Origin: Scatosoma sp045533485
Lineage (GTDB): Bacteria; Bacillota; Clostridia; Christensenellales; Borkfalkiaceae
DNA length: 8,284 nt
Direction: 5' to 3'
Assembly: GCA_045533485.1 (NCBI GenBank)
Contig: JAZSHX010000024.1
Coordinates: forward strand, 1 to 8,284
The notes beneath the pieces are model-generated. The model was not told the DNA's origin and did no database searches. It saw only the letters and a list, made by a program, of their open reading frames with translations. Position numbers and translations under genes: made by a program. Shown piece by piece: positions 1 through 5,729 of this stretch. The number at the start of each line of letters is the position of its first letter. Positions within the stretch are counted from its first letter, which is position 1.

Positions 1-10
1 GCATAGCAAT

Positions 11-42
11 ATATCGCAAATCCCACAAGGGATTTATATCGC
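11..42. repeat. Hairpin flanked by 7-base direct repeats
   Basis: AAATCCC (18-24) and GGGATTT (29-35) form a perfect 7-bp inverted repeat around the loop ACAA. The same heptamer, ATATCGC, lies immediately on both sides (11-17 and 36-42) in direct orientation. The hairpin is not followed by a T run, so it is a poor intrinsic terminator on either strand. It may be part of a dispersed intergenic palindromic repeat cut by the window edge, or the 3' end structure of an upstream gene. The structure is seen directly; its role is inferred and uncertain. Confidence 0.5.
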
Positions 43-109
43 TGCGTATTATCCTTAATGGAAAACACGCAAACCGCCGTTTTTTCTATGGAAAAGATTT
101 CCCAAAGCC

Positions 110-138
110 TTGCAATTTATAGGAAAAACTGCTATAAT
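110..138 (+). promoter_or_regulatory. Sigma-70-type promoter for the phosphoesterase unit
   Basis: A -35 box TTGCAA (110-115) and a perfect -10 box TATAAT (133-138) are separated by exactly 17 bases, and the -10 is preceded by TGC (130-132), giving an extended -10. The usual start, about 7 bases after the -10, would be at or within a base or two of position 145, the A of the best start codon of the next gene. That predicts a leaderless or nearly leaderless transcript. No Shine-Dalgarno sequence lies at normal distance; the nearest, AGGA at 121-124, is too far away and upstream of the predicted start. Confidence 0.75.
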
Positions 139-144
139 AAAGCT

Positions 145-840
145 ATGAATATTTATGCAATCAGCGATTTGCACCTTTCCTTTACCTCGGACAAGCCGAT
201 GAATATCTTCGGCACGGGCTGGGAAGGGCATTTTGAGAAAATTAAATTAGACTGGCTTGCCAAAGTAAAACCCGACGATATCGTGCTTATTTGCGGCGAT
301 ATCAGCTGGGCAATGAAGCTGGAAGATGCGCTGGAAGATTTGAAACAGCTTGCGTCTTTGCCGGGTAAAAAAGTGTTTATCCGCGGTAATCACGATTACT
401 GGTGGAACGGCATTACGCGTCTGCGCGATAGCGCGCCCGATGAAAATTTTATCTTTTTGCAAACGGACGCGGTGAAAATCGGGGAGTTTATCTTTATCGG
501 TTCGCGCGGTTGGACTTGCCCCGGTTCGCCTGATTTTACCGAACAGGACCAAAAGCTATACTTGCGCGAAGCGGAGCGGTTTCGTTTGGCGTTCGATTAT
601 GCGAATAAGCTGTATCAAGACGGCGATAAAAAAATCGCGCTCGTGCATTATCCCCCGTTTAGCGTAAAAACGCCTGAAACGTTGTTTACGCAAATTTTCG
701 AACAAAACGGCGTGGAAAAAGCGGTGTTTGGGCATATCCACGGCGCGGCGTATTTCCCGCTTAGGACGGAGAAAAACGGCGTGGAATACCATTTGACCGC
801 GTGTGATAAAGTAGGGTTTAGTTTGGTGAAAATTTACTAA
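145..840 (+). CDS. Metallophosphoesterase (COG1768-like phosphohydrolase)
   Basis: This is a predicted calcineurin-like metallo-phosphoesterase of 231 aa, cytosolic, substrate unknown. The dinuclear metal-site motifs are all present in order: D8-x-H10, G51-D52, G81-N-H-D84, H168 (in LVHYPP) and G196-H-I-H199-G. The Trp-rich stretch after GNHD (DYWW) and the overall layout resemble COG1768 phosphohydrolases. The frame is open back to an ATG at 58, but those 29 extra residues would cross the promoter at 110-138 and match no family N-terminus. MNIYAISDLH is the natural start because it begins directly at the first metal motif. There is no Shine-Dalgarno at either start, and translation from 145 probably begins on a leaderless mRNA. 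It is first of three closely spaced genes, with 20 bases to the next. Fold and motifs are certain; the physiological substrate cannot be read from the sequence. Confidence 0.9.
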   Translation: MNIYAISDLHLSFTSDKPMNIFGTGWEGHFEKIKLDWLAKVKPDDIVLICGDISWAMKLEDALEDLKQLASLPGKKVFIRGNHDYWWNGITRLRDSAPDENFIFLQTDAVKIGEFIFIGSRGWTCPGSPDFTEQDQKLYLREAERFRLAFDYANKLYQDGDKKIALVHYPPFSVKTPETLFTQIFEQNGVEKAVFGHIHGAAYFPLRTEKNGVEYHLTACDKVGFSLVKIY

Positions 841-860
841 GAATACAAAAGGGAAAAACG

Positions 861-1988
861 ATGATTTATAGACAGTTTCAAGATAAAAAACTTTCGGCGC
901 TGGGTATGGGCTGTATGCGTTTTCCTACGCTTGACGGCGATTACAACGCCATTGACAAGGACGCGGTGAAAGAGATGGTGGCGTATGCGCTTGACCAAGG
1001 CGTGAACTATTTCGATACGGCGTTCGGCTACCACGGTGGACAATCGGAAATTGTGTTGGGCGAAGCGTTGAAAACGCACGATAGAAACAGCTTTTATTTG
1101 GCGGACAAATTCCCCGGCTACGATTTGCAAAATTTCACGAAAGCGGAAGAAATTTTTGAAAAGCAACTGCAAAAATGCCAAGTGGAGTATTTTGATTTTT
1201 ATCTTTTGCACTGCTTGACGGATAGCAATATCGAAGCGTATTTAAACAAAGAATACGGCGTAGTGGCGTACTTTTTAGAGCAAAAGCGCAAAGGCCGTAT
1301 CGGGCATTTGGGCTTTTCTACGCACGCGTCGCTTGACAATTTGCAACGCTTTTTGCAGGCGTATGCAAGCGATTTGGAATTTGGACAAATTCAGTTGAAC
1401 TGGCTGGACTGGGATTTACAAAACGCAAAAGCGCAGGCGGAGCTTTTGCAAAGCTACCGTTTGCCCATTTGGGTAATGGAACCGGTGCGCGGCGGTGTGT
1501 TGGCGCAGGTTTCCAAGGAAAATCAAGAAAAATTAAAAGCCATGCGCGCAAAGGCAAGCGTAGTGGAATGGGCGTTCCGTTTCGTGCAATCGGTAGACGG
1601 CGTAACGGTTACCTTGTCGGGTATGTCGAATATGCAGCAATTGCAAGACAATATCGCTACTTTCCAAACGGACGAGCCGTTAAACGATAGGGAAAAACAA
1701 GCGCTTTTGGATATGGCGGCACAGCTCAAAGAACAAACGGTGCCTTGTACGGGTTGCAGATATTGCACTTCCTATTGCCCTATGGAATTGAATATTCCCT
1801 CGCTCATTCGTTTGTATAACGAAGATACCTATTCGGGCGGTGCGGTTGCCGCAAAAAGCATAGAAAAGCTTGCCGATAATAAAAAACCGTCCGCTTGCGT
1901 AGCTTGCCACGCCTGCGAAAAGGTTTGCCCGCAAAATATTAAAATAAGTAAAATGATGTCGGCGTTTGCGGAGCGGTTACAAAAATGA
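861..1988 (+). CDS. Aldo/keto reductase with C-terminal 2x[4Fe-4S] domain
   Basis: This 375-aa protein is of the COG1453 type. Residues about 1-280 form an aldo/keto reductase barrel with the classical tetrad visible: D52 (in YFDTA), Y57 (in GYHGGQSE), K83 (in ADKFPG) and H117 (in LLHCL). The C-terminal part carries two cysteine sets of the form CX2CX2CX3CP: C296, C299, C302, C306 and C346, C349, C352, C356. These are typical of a bacterial-type two-cluster ferredoxin domain. It is probably a cytosolic oxidoreductase that moves electrons between a barrel-bound substrate or cofactor and an iron-sulfur partner; the substrate is unknown. Start: ATG at 861 with AAGGGA at 849-854, 6 bases upstream. 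The stop overlaps the next gene by 4 bases, so the two are likely translationally coupled. The gene appears complete and uninterrupted. Confidence 0.92.
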   Translation: MIYRQFQDKKLSALGMGCMRFPTLDGDYNAIDKDAVKEMVAYALDQGVNYFDTAFGYHGGQSEIVLGEALKTHDRNSFYLADKFPGYDLQNFTKAEEIFEKQLQKCQVEYFDFYLLHCLTDSNIEAYLNKEYGVVAYFLEQKRKGRIGHLGFSTHASLDNLQRFLQAYASDLEFGQIQLNWLDWDLQNAKAQAELLQSYRLPIWVMEPVRGGVLAQVSKENQEKLKAMRAKASVVEWAFRFVQSVDGVTVTLSGMSNMQQLQDNIATFQTDEPLNDREKQALLDMAAQLKEQTVPCTGCRYCTSYCPMELNIPSLIRLYNEDTYSGGAVAAKSIEKLADNKKPSACVACHACEKVCPQNIKISKMMSAFAERLQK

Positions 1989-2413
1989 AAGACTTACAAA
2001 CAGCCAAAACGCGTTTAGCGGCAGGGGATTGCACTTGCGTGCTTTGCAAAGACGAAGATAGGCAAATTTCCATAGAGCGCGGTGTGAAACCGTTGGTGAA
2101 ATGGCTGCAATCGGGCGCGCAATTTCAAGGCTATGCCGCTGCGGATAAGGTAGTGGGCAAAGCCACGGCGTTTTTATACGCTTTACTAAAAGTAAAATCG
2201 GTGTACGCGCAGGTGATTAGCGAGCCTGCTTTGCAAGTGCTTTTGGATAATGGCATTTATGCGGAATACGGCGAAAAAGTGCCGTCGATTATCAATCGTA
2301 AAGGGGACGGAATTTGTCCGTTTGAGCGGTGCGTACTCGGGGTGGATAATCCGCAGGCGGCGCAAGAAAAAATTCTTAAAAAGCTTGACGAAATGGGGAT
2401 TTCGTTATCGTAA
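1985..2413 (+). CDS. DUF1893 family protein
   Basis: This 142-aa protein resembles the DUF1893 family (Thermotoga TM1506 type), whose known fold is cytidine-deaminase-like but whose function is not established. Recognisable segments are a Cys-rich N-terminal strand (GDCTCVLCKD, residues 14-23), ERGVKPL at 31-37, the central ADKVVGKATA block (53-62), SEPALQVLLDNGI (79-91), and a late CPFE motif at C110. The classic deaminase zinc motifs (HAE with PCxxC) are not present, so deaminase activity should not be assumed. The start ATG shares the ATGA at 1985-1988 with the stop of the aldo/keto reductase, which implies translational coupling and a linked role, perhaps as a redox or ligand partner (inference). 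No signal peptide or membrane segment is seen. It is the last gene of the left-hand unit. Confidence 0.85.
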   Translation: MKDLQTAKTRLAAGDCTCVLCKDEDRQISIERGVKPLVKWLQSGAQFQGYAAADKVVGKATAFLYALLKVKSVYAQVISEPALQVLLDNGIYAEYGEKVPSIINRKGDGICPFERCVLGVDNPQAAQEKILKKLDEMGISLS

Positions 2414-2449
2414 CCGCGCAAATACTGCAAAATATTTTTCTTGGATTGT

Positions 2450-2466
2450 TAAAACCTATGGTTTTA
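2450..2466. other. AT-rich hairpin between the two transcription units
   Basis: A perfect 7-bp inverted repeat, TAAAACC (2450-2456) and GGTTTTA (2460-2466), surrounds the loop TAT. It lies 37 bases after the DUF1893 stop and ends 3 bases before the -35 box of the pyr promoter. It could be a weak terminator for the upstream unit (GG followed by TTTT, only two G-C pairs) or a dyad-symmetric binding site next to the pyr promoter. Neither reading is strong. Confidence 0.35.
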
Positions 2467-2469
2467 TCC

Positions 2470-2498
2470 TTTACAATTACAAAAAAAAGTGCTATAAT
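2470..2498 (+). promoter_or_regulatory. pyr operon promoter (extended -10)
   Basis: The -35 box TTTACA (2470-2475, one mismatch to consensus) and the perfect -10 TATAAT (2493-2498) have the optimal 17-base spacer. TGC at 2490-2492 makes it an extended -10. The spacer contains an eight-A run (2481-2488). The start is predicted at about 2504-2507, giving a leader of about 90 bases before pyrB. It is the only strong promoter seen in front of the pyr genes, which are packed too closely for obvious internal promoters. Confidence 0.85.
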
Positions 2499-2511
2499 AT
2501 AGTTCGATAAA

Positions 2512-2565
2512 GCGAAAACGCCGATATCGGAGCACCAAAAACAACTGCGTCTTGGCGTTTTTCGC
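2512..2565 (+). promoter_or_regulatory. Candidate antiterminator of the pyr leader
   Basis: GCGAAAACGCC (2512-2522) is complementary over all 11 bases to GGCGTTTTTCGC (2554-2565), with a single bulged T in the second strand. This pairing uses the left arm, the loop and part of the right arm of the terminator hairpin at 2551-2569, so both structures cannot form at once. The early strand could also fold locally, as GCG-AAAA-CGC (2512-2521) or through the palindrome CCGATATCGG (2521-2530). Either fold would free the terminator and act as an anti-antiterminator. Complementarity is seen directly; regulatory use is inferred. Confidence 0.6.
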
Positions 2566-2579
2566 CAAGGCGTTTTTTT
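2547..2579 (+). terminator. Intrinsic terminator (attenuator) in the pyrB leader
   Basis: CTTGGCG (2551-2557) and CGCCAAG (2563-2569) form a perfect 7-bp, GC-rich stem with a TTTTT loop. The stem extends to about 11 bp through pairs 2547-2550 with 2570-2573, including two G-U wobbles. Seven T residues (2573-2579) follow at once. This is a textbook intrinsic terminator, but it lies downstream of the pyr promoter and 16 bases before the pyrB ATG. It must therefore be overcome to express the operon, as in transcription attenuation. Confidence 0.88.
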
Positions 2580-2595
2580 ACGAAAGGAGATTTGC

Positions 2596-3525
2596 ATGCT
2601 CAAAAGGAAAGATGTAATCGGGTTAATCGATACGACGGAAGAAGAGCTTTCCGAAATTTTGGAAACGGCGGCGGTGATGAAGCAGCACTTGAAAAACGGG
2701 GAGAAAAATTTATCCCATTTGAAAGGCAAAACCGCTACCATTTTGTTTTATGAAAACTCTACCCGAACAAGAACAAGCTTTGAACTTGCCGCGAAATATT
2801 TGGGCGCGACGGTAATCAACATCGCCGCTGGCTCTTCGTCGGTGGCAAAGGGCGAAACGCTGGTAGATACGGGCAAAACGCTGGACGCGCAGCTCAACGA
2901 TTTCTTGATTATGCGCCATCCTATGGGCGGCGCGCCGTATTTGCTTGCAAAGGTCGTCAAGGCAAGCGTACTCAACGCAGGCGACGGTATGAACGAACAC
3001 CCCACGCAAGCGCTTTTGGATATGTTGACGATGCAGGAAACTTTCGGCACGCTCAAGGGCTTGAAAGTGGCGATTGTGGGCGATATTAAACACTCACGCG
3101 TGGCAAAATCCAACTTGTTCGGCTTGAAAACGATGGGTGCGGAAGTGCGTATGTTCGCACCGCAAACGCTTATCCCCAAGGATATAGACAAGTTGGGCGC
3201 AAAGCTTTGCAAGAGCAAGGAAGAAGCGTTGGACGGCGCGGACGTCGTGATGGGCTTGCGCATACAACTGGAACGCCAGCAGGCAGGCAACTTCCCGTCA
3301 CTGAACGAATACGCGGCGTTTTACGGTATCGAAGCTAAGGCGCTTAAATATGCCAACCCCAACGCGATCGTTATGCACCCCGGCCCTGTGAACCGCGGCG
3401 TGGAATTGACGGGTAAAGTGATTGACCACGAAAAGAGCCGCATTGAAGAACAGGTATTTTCGGGAATTGCCGTGCGTATGGCACTTTTGAAGCTTCTCAA
3501 CGATTACAGAGAGTATTGCAAGTAA
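2596..3525 (+). CDS. pyrB: Aspartate carbamoyltransferase catalytic subunit PyrB
   Basis: PyrB condenses carbamoyl phosphate with aspartate to carbamoyl-aspartate, the committed step of pyrimidine synthesis, in the cytosol. At 309 aa it has the normal length. Carbamoyl-phosphate-binding motifs are present: STRTRTSF at 55-62, the SSSVAKGE loop around 80-87, MRHP at 106-109, and NAGDGMNEHPTQALLD with H135. The aspartate-binding half has MGLRIQLERQ starting at M219 (R222, Q224) and HPGPVNRGVE from H261. The start ATG at 2596 has a strong Shine-Dalgarno, AAAGGAGA (2583-2590), directly after the attenuator T run. No pyrI regulatory subunit gene follows, as in Bacillus-type unregulated trimers, though pyrI could be elsewhere. 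The ATG of pyrC lies 11 bases beyond the stop. Expression is probably set by the leader attenuator. Confidence 0.97.
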   Translation: MLKRKDVIGLIDTTEEELSEILETAAVMKQHLKNGEKNLSHLKGKTATILFYENSTRTRTSFELAAKYLGATVINIAAGSSSVAKGETLVDTGKTLDAQLNDFLIMRHPMGGAPYLLAKVVKASVLNAGDGMNEHPTQALLDMLTMQETFGTLKGLKVAIVGDIKHSRVAKSNLFGLKTMGAEVRMFAPQTLIPKDIDKLGAKLCKSKEEALDGADVVMGLRIQLERQQAGNFPSLNEYAAFYGIEAKALKYANPNAIVMHPGPVNRGVELTGKVIDHEKSRIEEQVFSGIAVRMALLKLLNDYREYCK

Positions 3526-3536
3526 GGAGAAAAAAT

Positions 3537-4802
3537 ATGATTATCAAAAACGGCAGCGTAGTGTTGCAAGATAAAGTGGTAAAAGCCGACGTGCAAATTG
3601 CGGACGGCAAAATCGTAAAAATTGCCGACGGTATTTGCGCGAAAACGGGCGAACAAGTAATAGACGCAACGGGCAAACATATTTTCCCTGGGCTTATCGA
3701 TATGCACGTGCATTTGCGCGATCCCGGCTATGAATACAAGGAAGATATCGAAAGCGGCACGAAAGCGGCGGTCAAGGGCGGCTTTACGCAAATTTGCTGT
3801 ATGCCCAACACCAACCCCATCACCGACAATAAAGTGGTGGTAAGCTATATTAAACACCGCGCTAACGAAGTGGGCGCGTGCAAAGTGCATCCCATCGGCG
3901 CTATCACGAAAGGTTCGAAGGGCGAACAGCTTGCCGACATCGGTGAAATGAAACGTGCGGGCGCGGTCGCAATCTCCGACGACGGCGTAGCTGTGAAAAG
4001 CTCCCGACTTATGCGCCTTGCTATGGAATACGCCAGCGGCTTTGATATCAAATGCCTTTGCCACTGCGAAGACAAAGAGCTTGTCGACGGCGGCGTAGTC
4101 AACGAAGGGTTAAGCTCCACGATAGCCGGCTTAAAGGGAATTCCCAGAGCGGCGGAAGATATTTGTATTGCAAGGGATTTGGCGCTTGCGGAAAGCTTAG
4201 GCGTGCCCGTGCATATTTGTCACGTATCCACGCACAGCGGCGTACGCTTAATCCGCGACGCGAAAAGGGCAGGCGTGAAAGTGACGGCGGAAACGTGTCC
4301 GCATTATTACGCGGTCACCGACGACATTATTCAATCGTTCGACACCAACACCAAGGTCAATCCCCCTATCCGTGAAGAAATGGACAAGCAAGCCATTTTG
4401 CAGGGCTTGCAGGACGGCACGCTGGATTGTATCGTCACCGACCACGCGCCGCACCATATCAACGACAAAAACGTGGAATATAACCTTGCGGCGTTTGGCA
4501 TTAGCGGCATAGAAACTTCGCTTGGGTTTGCTATCACGTACCTGTATAAAACGGGCGTGTTGACCTTGTCGCAAATCGCGGAAAAAATGTCCGCTGCCCC
4601 TGCGCGTATTTTGGGTCTGGACGGCGGTTGTATTCAAGAAGGCGGCGTTGCCGATTTGACGGTGGTGGATATCGACAAACAATGGACGGTGCAACCCGAA
4701 AACTTTGTAAGTAAAGGCAAAAACAGCCCGTTCGGCGGTTATAAGCTCTACGGCGAAGTGCAATGCACCATCGTGGACGGCGAAGTGAAATATCAAGCGT
4801 AA
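3537..4802 (+). CDS. pyrC: Dihydroorotase PyrC (class I)
   Basis: PyrC cyclises carbamoyl-aspartate to dihydroorotate. It is a 421-aa amidohydrolase with the metal-site pattern of class I dihydroorotases: H57-x-H59-x-R61-DP, the acidic pair D148-D149 in ISDDGV, H176 in CHCED, H229 in CHVSTHSG, and D302 in TDHAPH. GGFTQICCMPNTNP follows the first motif, as usual in the family. ATG 3537 is chosen because AAGGAGA (3524-3530) sits 6 bases upstream and the protein then begins MIIKNGSVV, the normal family start. An in-frame TTG at 3516 lies inside pyrB and would precede that site, so it is rejected. The Shine-Dalgarno overlaps the pyrB stop codon, which suggests coupled translation. No oddities were seen; all metal ligands expected for an active enzyme are present. 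Confidence 0.97.
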   Translation: MIIKNGSVVLQDKVVKADVQIADGKIVKIADGICAKTGEQVIDATGKHIFPGLIDMHVHLRDPGYEYKEDIESGTKAAVKGGFTQICCMPNTNPITDNKVVVSYIKHRANEVGACKVHPIGAITKGSKGEQLADIGEMKRAGAVAISDDGVAVKSSRLMRLAMEYASGFDIKCLCHCEDKELVDGGVVNEGLSSTIAGLKGIPRAAEDICIARDLALAESLGVPVHICHVSTHSGVRLIRDAKRAGVKVTAETCPHYYAVTDDIIQSFDTNTKVNPPIREEMDKQAILQGLQDGTLDCIVTDHAPHHINDKNVEYNLAAFGISGIETSLGFAITYLYKTGVLTLSQIAEKMSAAPARILGLDGGCIQEGGVADLTVVDIDKQWTVQPENFVSKGKNSPFGGYKLYGEVQCTIVDGEVKYQA

Positions 4803-4815
4803 AGAGAAAAGAAAA

Positions 4816-5724
4816 ATGATTACCGATAAATTGATAGAAAAAATTGTAGAGATGCAAAATCCCACCTGCGTGGGCTTGGACACACTGTTTGATTACCTGC
4901 CCGACGATATGAAAGCGGGTGTAACCACCTTTGACGGCGTTGCGGAACGCGTGTTTGATTTCAACAAAAAACTGATTGATACGCTTTACGATATCGTACC
5001 GTCCGTAAAGGTGCAAATCGCGTATTACGAAATGTACGGCACGGCAGGTATGAAGGCGTATGAAGAAACGCTCAAATACGCCGCGGAAAAGGATTTGGTA
5101 GTGATTGCGGACGCAAAACGCAACGACATCGGCTCTACGGCGGCTTGCTATGCAAAAACCTTCTTGGGCGAAACGCAGGTCAACGATTTGTCGCTCAAAG
5201 CGTTTCCTGCCGACTACGTAACGGTCAACGGCTATTTGGGTACGGACGGCATCGCACCGTTCGTGGATGAGTGCCAAAAACACGATAAGGGCATTTACGT
5301 GCTTGTAAAAACGTCCAACCCGTCGGGAGCGGAAATCCAAAACGTAGTTCTGGAAAACGGCGTACCCATGTACGAATACGTAGGTGGTTTGGTGGAAAAA
5401 TGGGGCGAAAGCACCATCGGTAAATACGGCTATTCGGCGGTAGGCGCAGTGGTAGGCGCAACGCATCCCACGGAAGCGGCGCGTTTGCGTCAAGTACTTC
5501 CCCACACCTTCTTTTTAATCCCCGGCTACGGTGCGCAAGGCGGCAACGCGGAAATGCTCAAAAGCTGCTTTGATAAAAACGGCTTGGGCGGCGTAGTCAA
5601 CAATTCGCGCGGTATTTTGTGCGCGTATAAAAAGCTTGGCGGCACGTATTACGACGCTGCGCGCGCGGCAACCGTTGCTATGCAAAAGGATTTATCCGGC
5701 GTGCTTGGAAAAATGGGTAAATAA
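4816..5724 (+). CDS. pyrF: Orotidine 5'-phosphate decarboxylase PyrF (type 2)
   Basis: PyrF decarboxylates OMP to UMP, the last step of the pathway. The catalytic signature D99-x-K101-x-x-D104 is intact in VIADAKRNDIGSTA, and an early CVGLD segment (18-22) supplies the first barrel strand. At 302 aa it is longer than the roughly 230-aa E. coli-type enzyme and matches the longer type-2 subfamily, common in Clostridia, Actinobacteria and Myxococcota. Later segments such as VKTSNPSGAEIQ, the GAVVGATHP stretch and FLIPGYGAQGG also fit that subfamily. The gene begins 13 bases after pyrC. The ribosome site is weak (AAAGAGAAAAG at 4801-4811), so coupling to pyrC translation is plausible. No frameshift or missing catalytic residue was seen. 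Confidence 0.96.
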   Translation: MITDKLIEKIVEMQNPTCVGLDTLFDYLPDDMKAGVTTFDGVAERVFDFNKKLIDTLYDIVPSVKVQIAYYEMYGTAGMKAYEETLKYAAEKDLVVIADAKRNDIGSTAACYAKTFLGETQVNDLSLKAFPADYVTVNGYLGTDGIAPFVDECQKHDKGIYVLVKTSNPSGAEIQNVVLENGVPMYEYVGGLVEKWGESTIGKYGYSAVGAVVGATHPTEAARLRQVLPHTFFLIPGYGAQGGNAEMLKSCFDKNGLGGVVNNSRGILCAYKKLGGTYYDAARAATVAMQKDLSGVLGKMGK

Positions 5725-5729
5725 ACGAT

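Noticed and set aside
68..85. AAAC-CGCC-GTTT followed by a T run as a terminator of an upstream gene
   Set aside because: The stem is only 4 bp with one G-C pair, too weak to call a terminator.
58..144. N-terminal extension of the metallophosphoesterase from ATG 58
   Set aside because: The 29 extra codons would span the promoter at 110-138, have no ribosome site, and precede the natural family start directly at the first metal motif.
2250..2510. Plus-strand open frame of 86 codons across the DUF1893 end and pyr promoter
   Set aside because: It overlaps a real gene in another frame and runs through the promoter. It has no domain and a Lys/Arg-rich low-information composition.
2504..2580. PyrR-binding element or E. 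coli-type pyr leader peptide
   Set aside because: Looked for because of the attenuator. Neither the conserved PyrR loop sequence nor any leader start codon with a ribosome site is present.
3516..3536. Upstream TTG start for pyrC
   Set aside because: It lies inside pyrB and upstream of the good AAGGAGA site that serves ATG 3537. The seven extra residues match nothing in the family.
4534..5505. Long minus-strand open frame of 323 codons opposite pyrC and pyrF
   Set aside because: It is antisense to two certain genes, contains no recognisable domain and has an Arg/Phe/Tyr/His-rich composition. Such frames arise from codon bias on the coding strand. The 211-codon minus frame at 4248-4883 was rejected on the same grounds.
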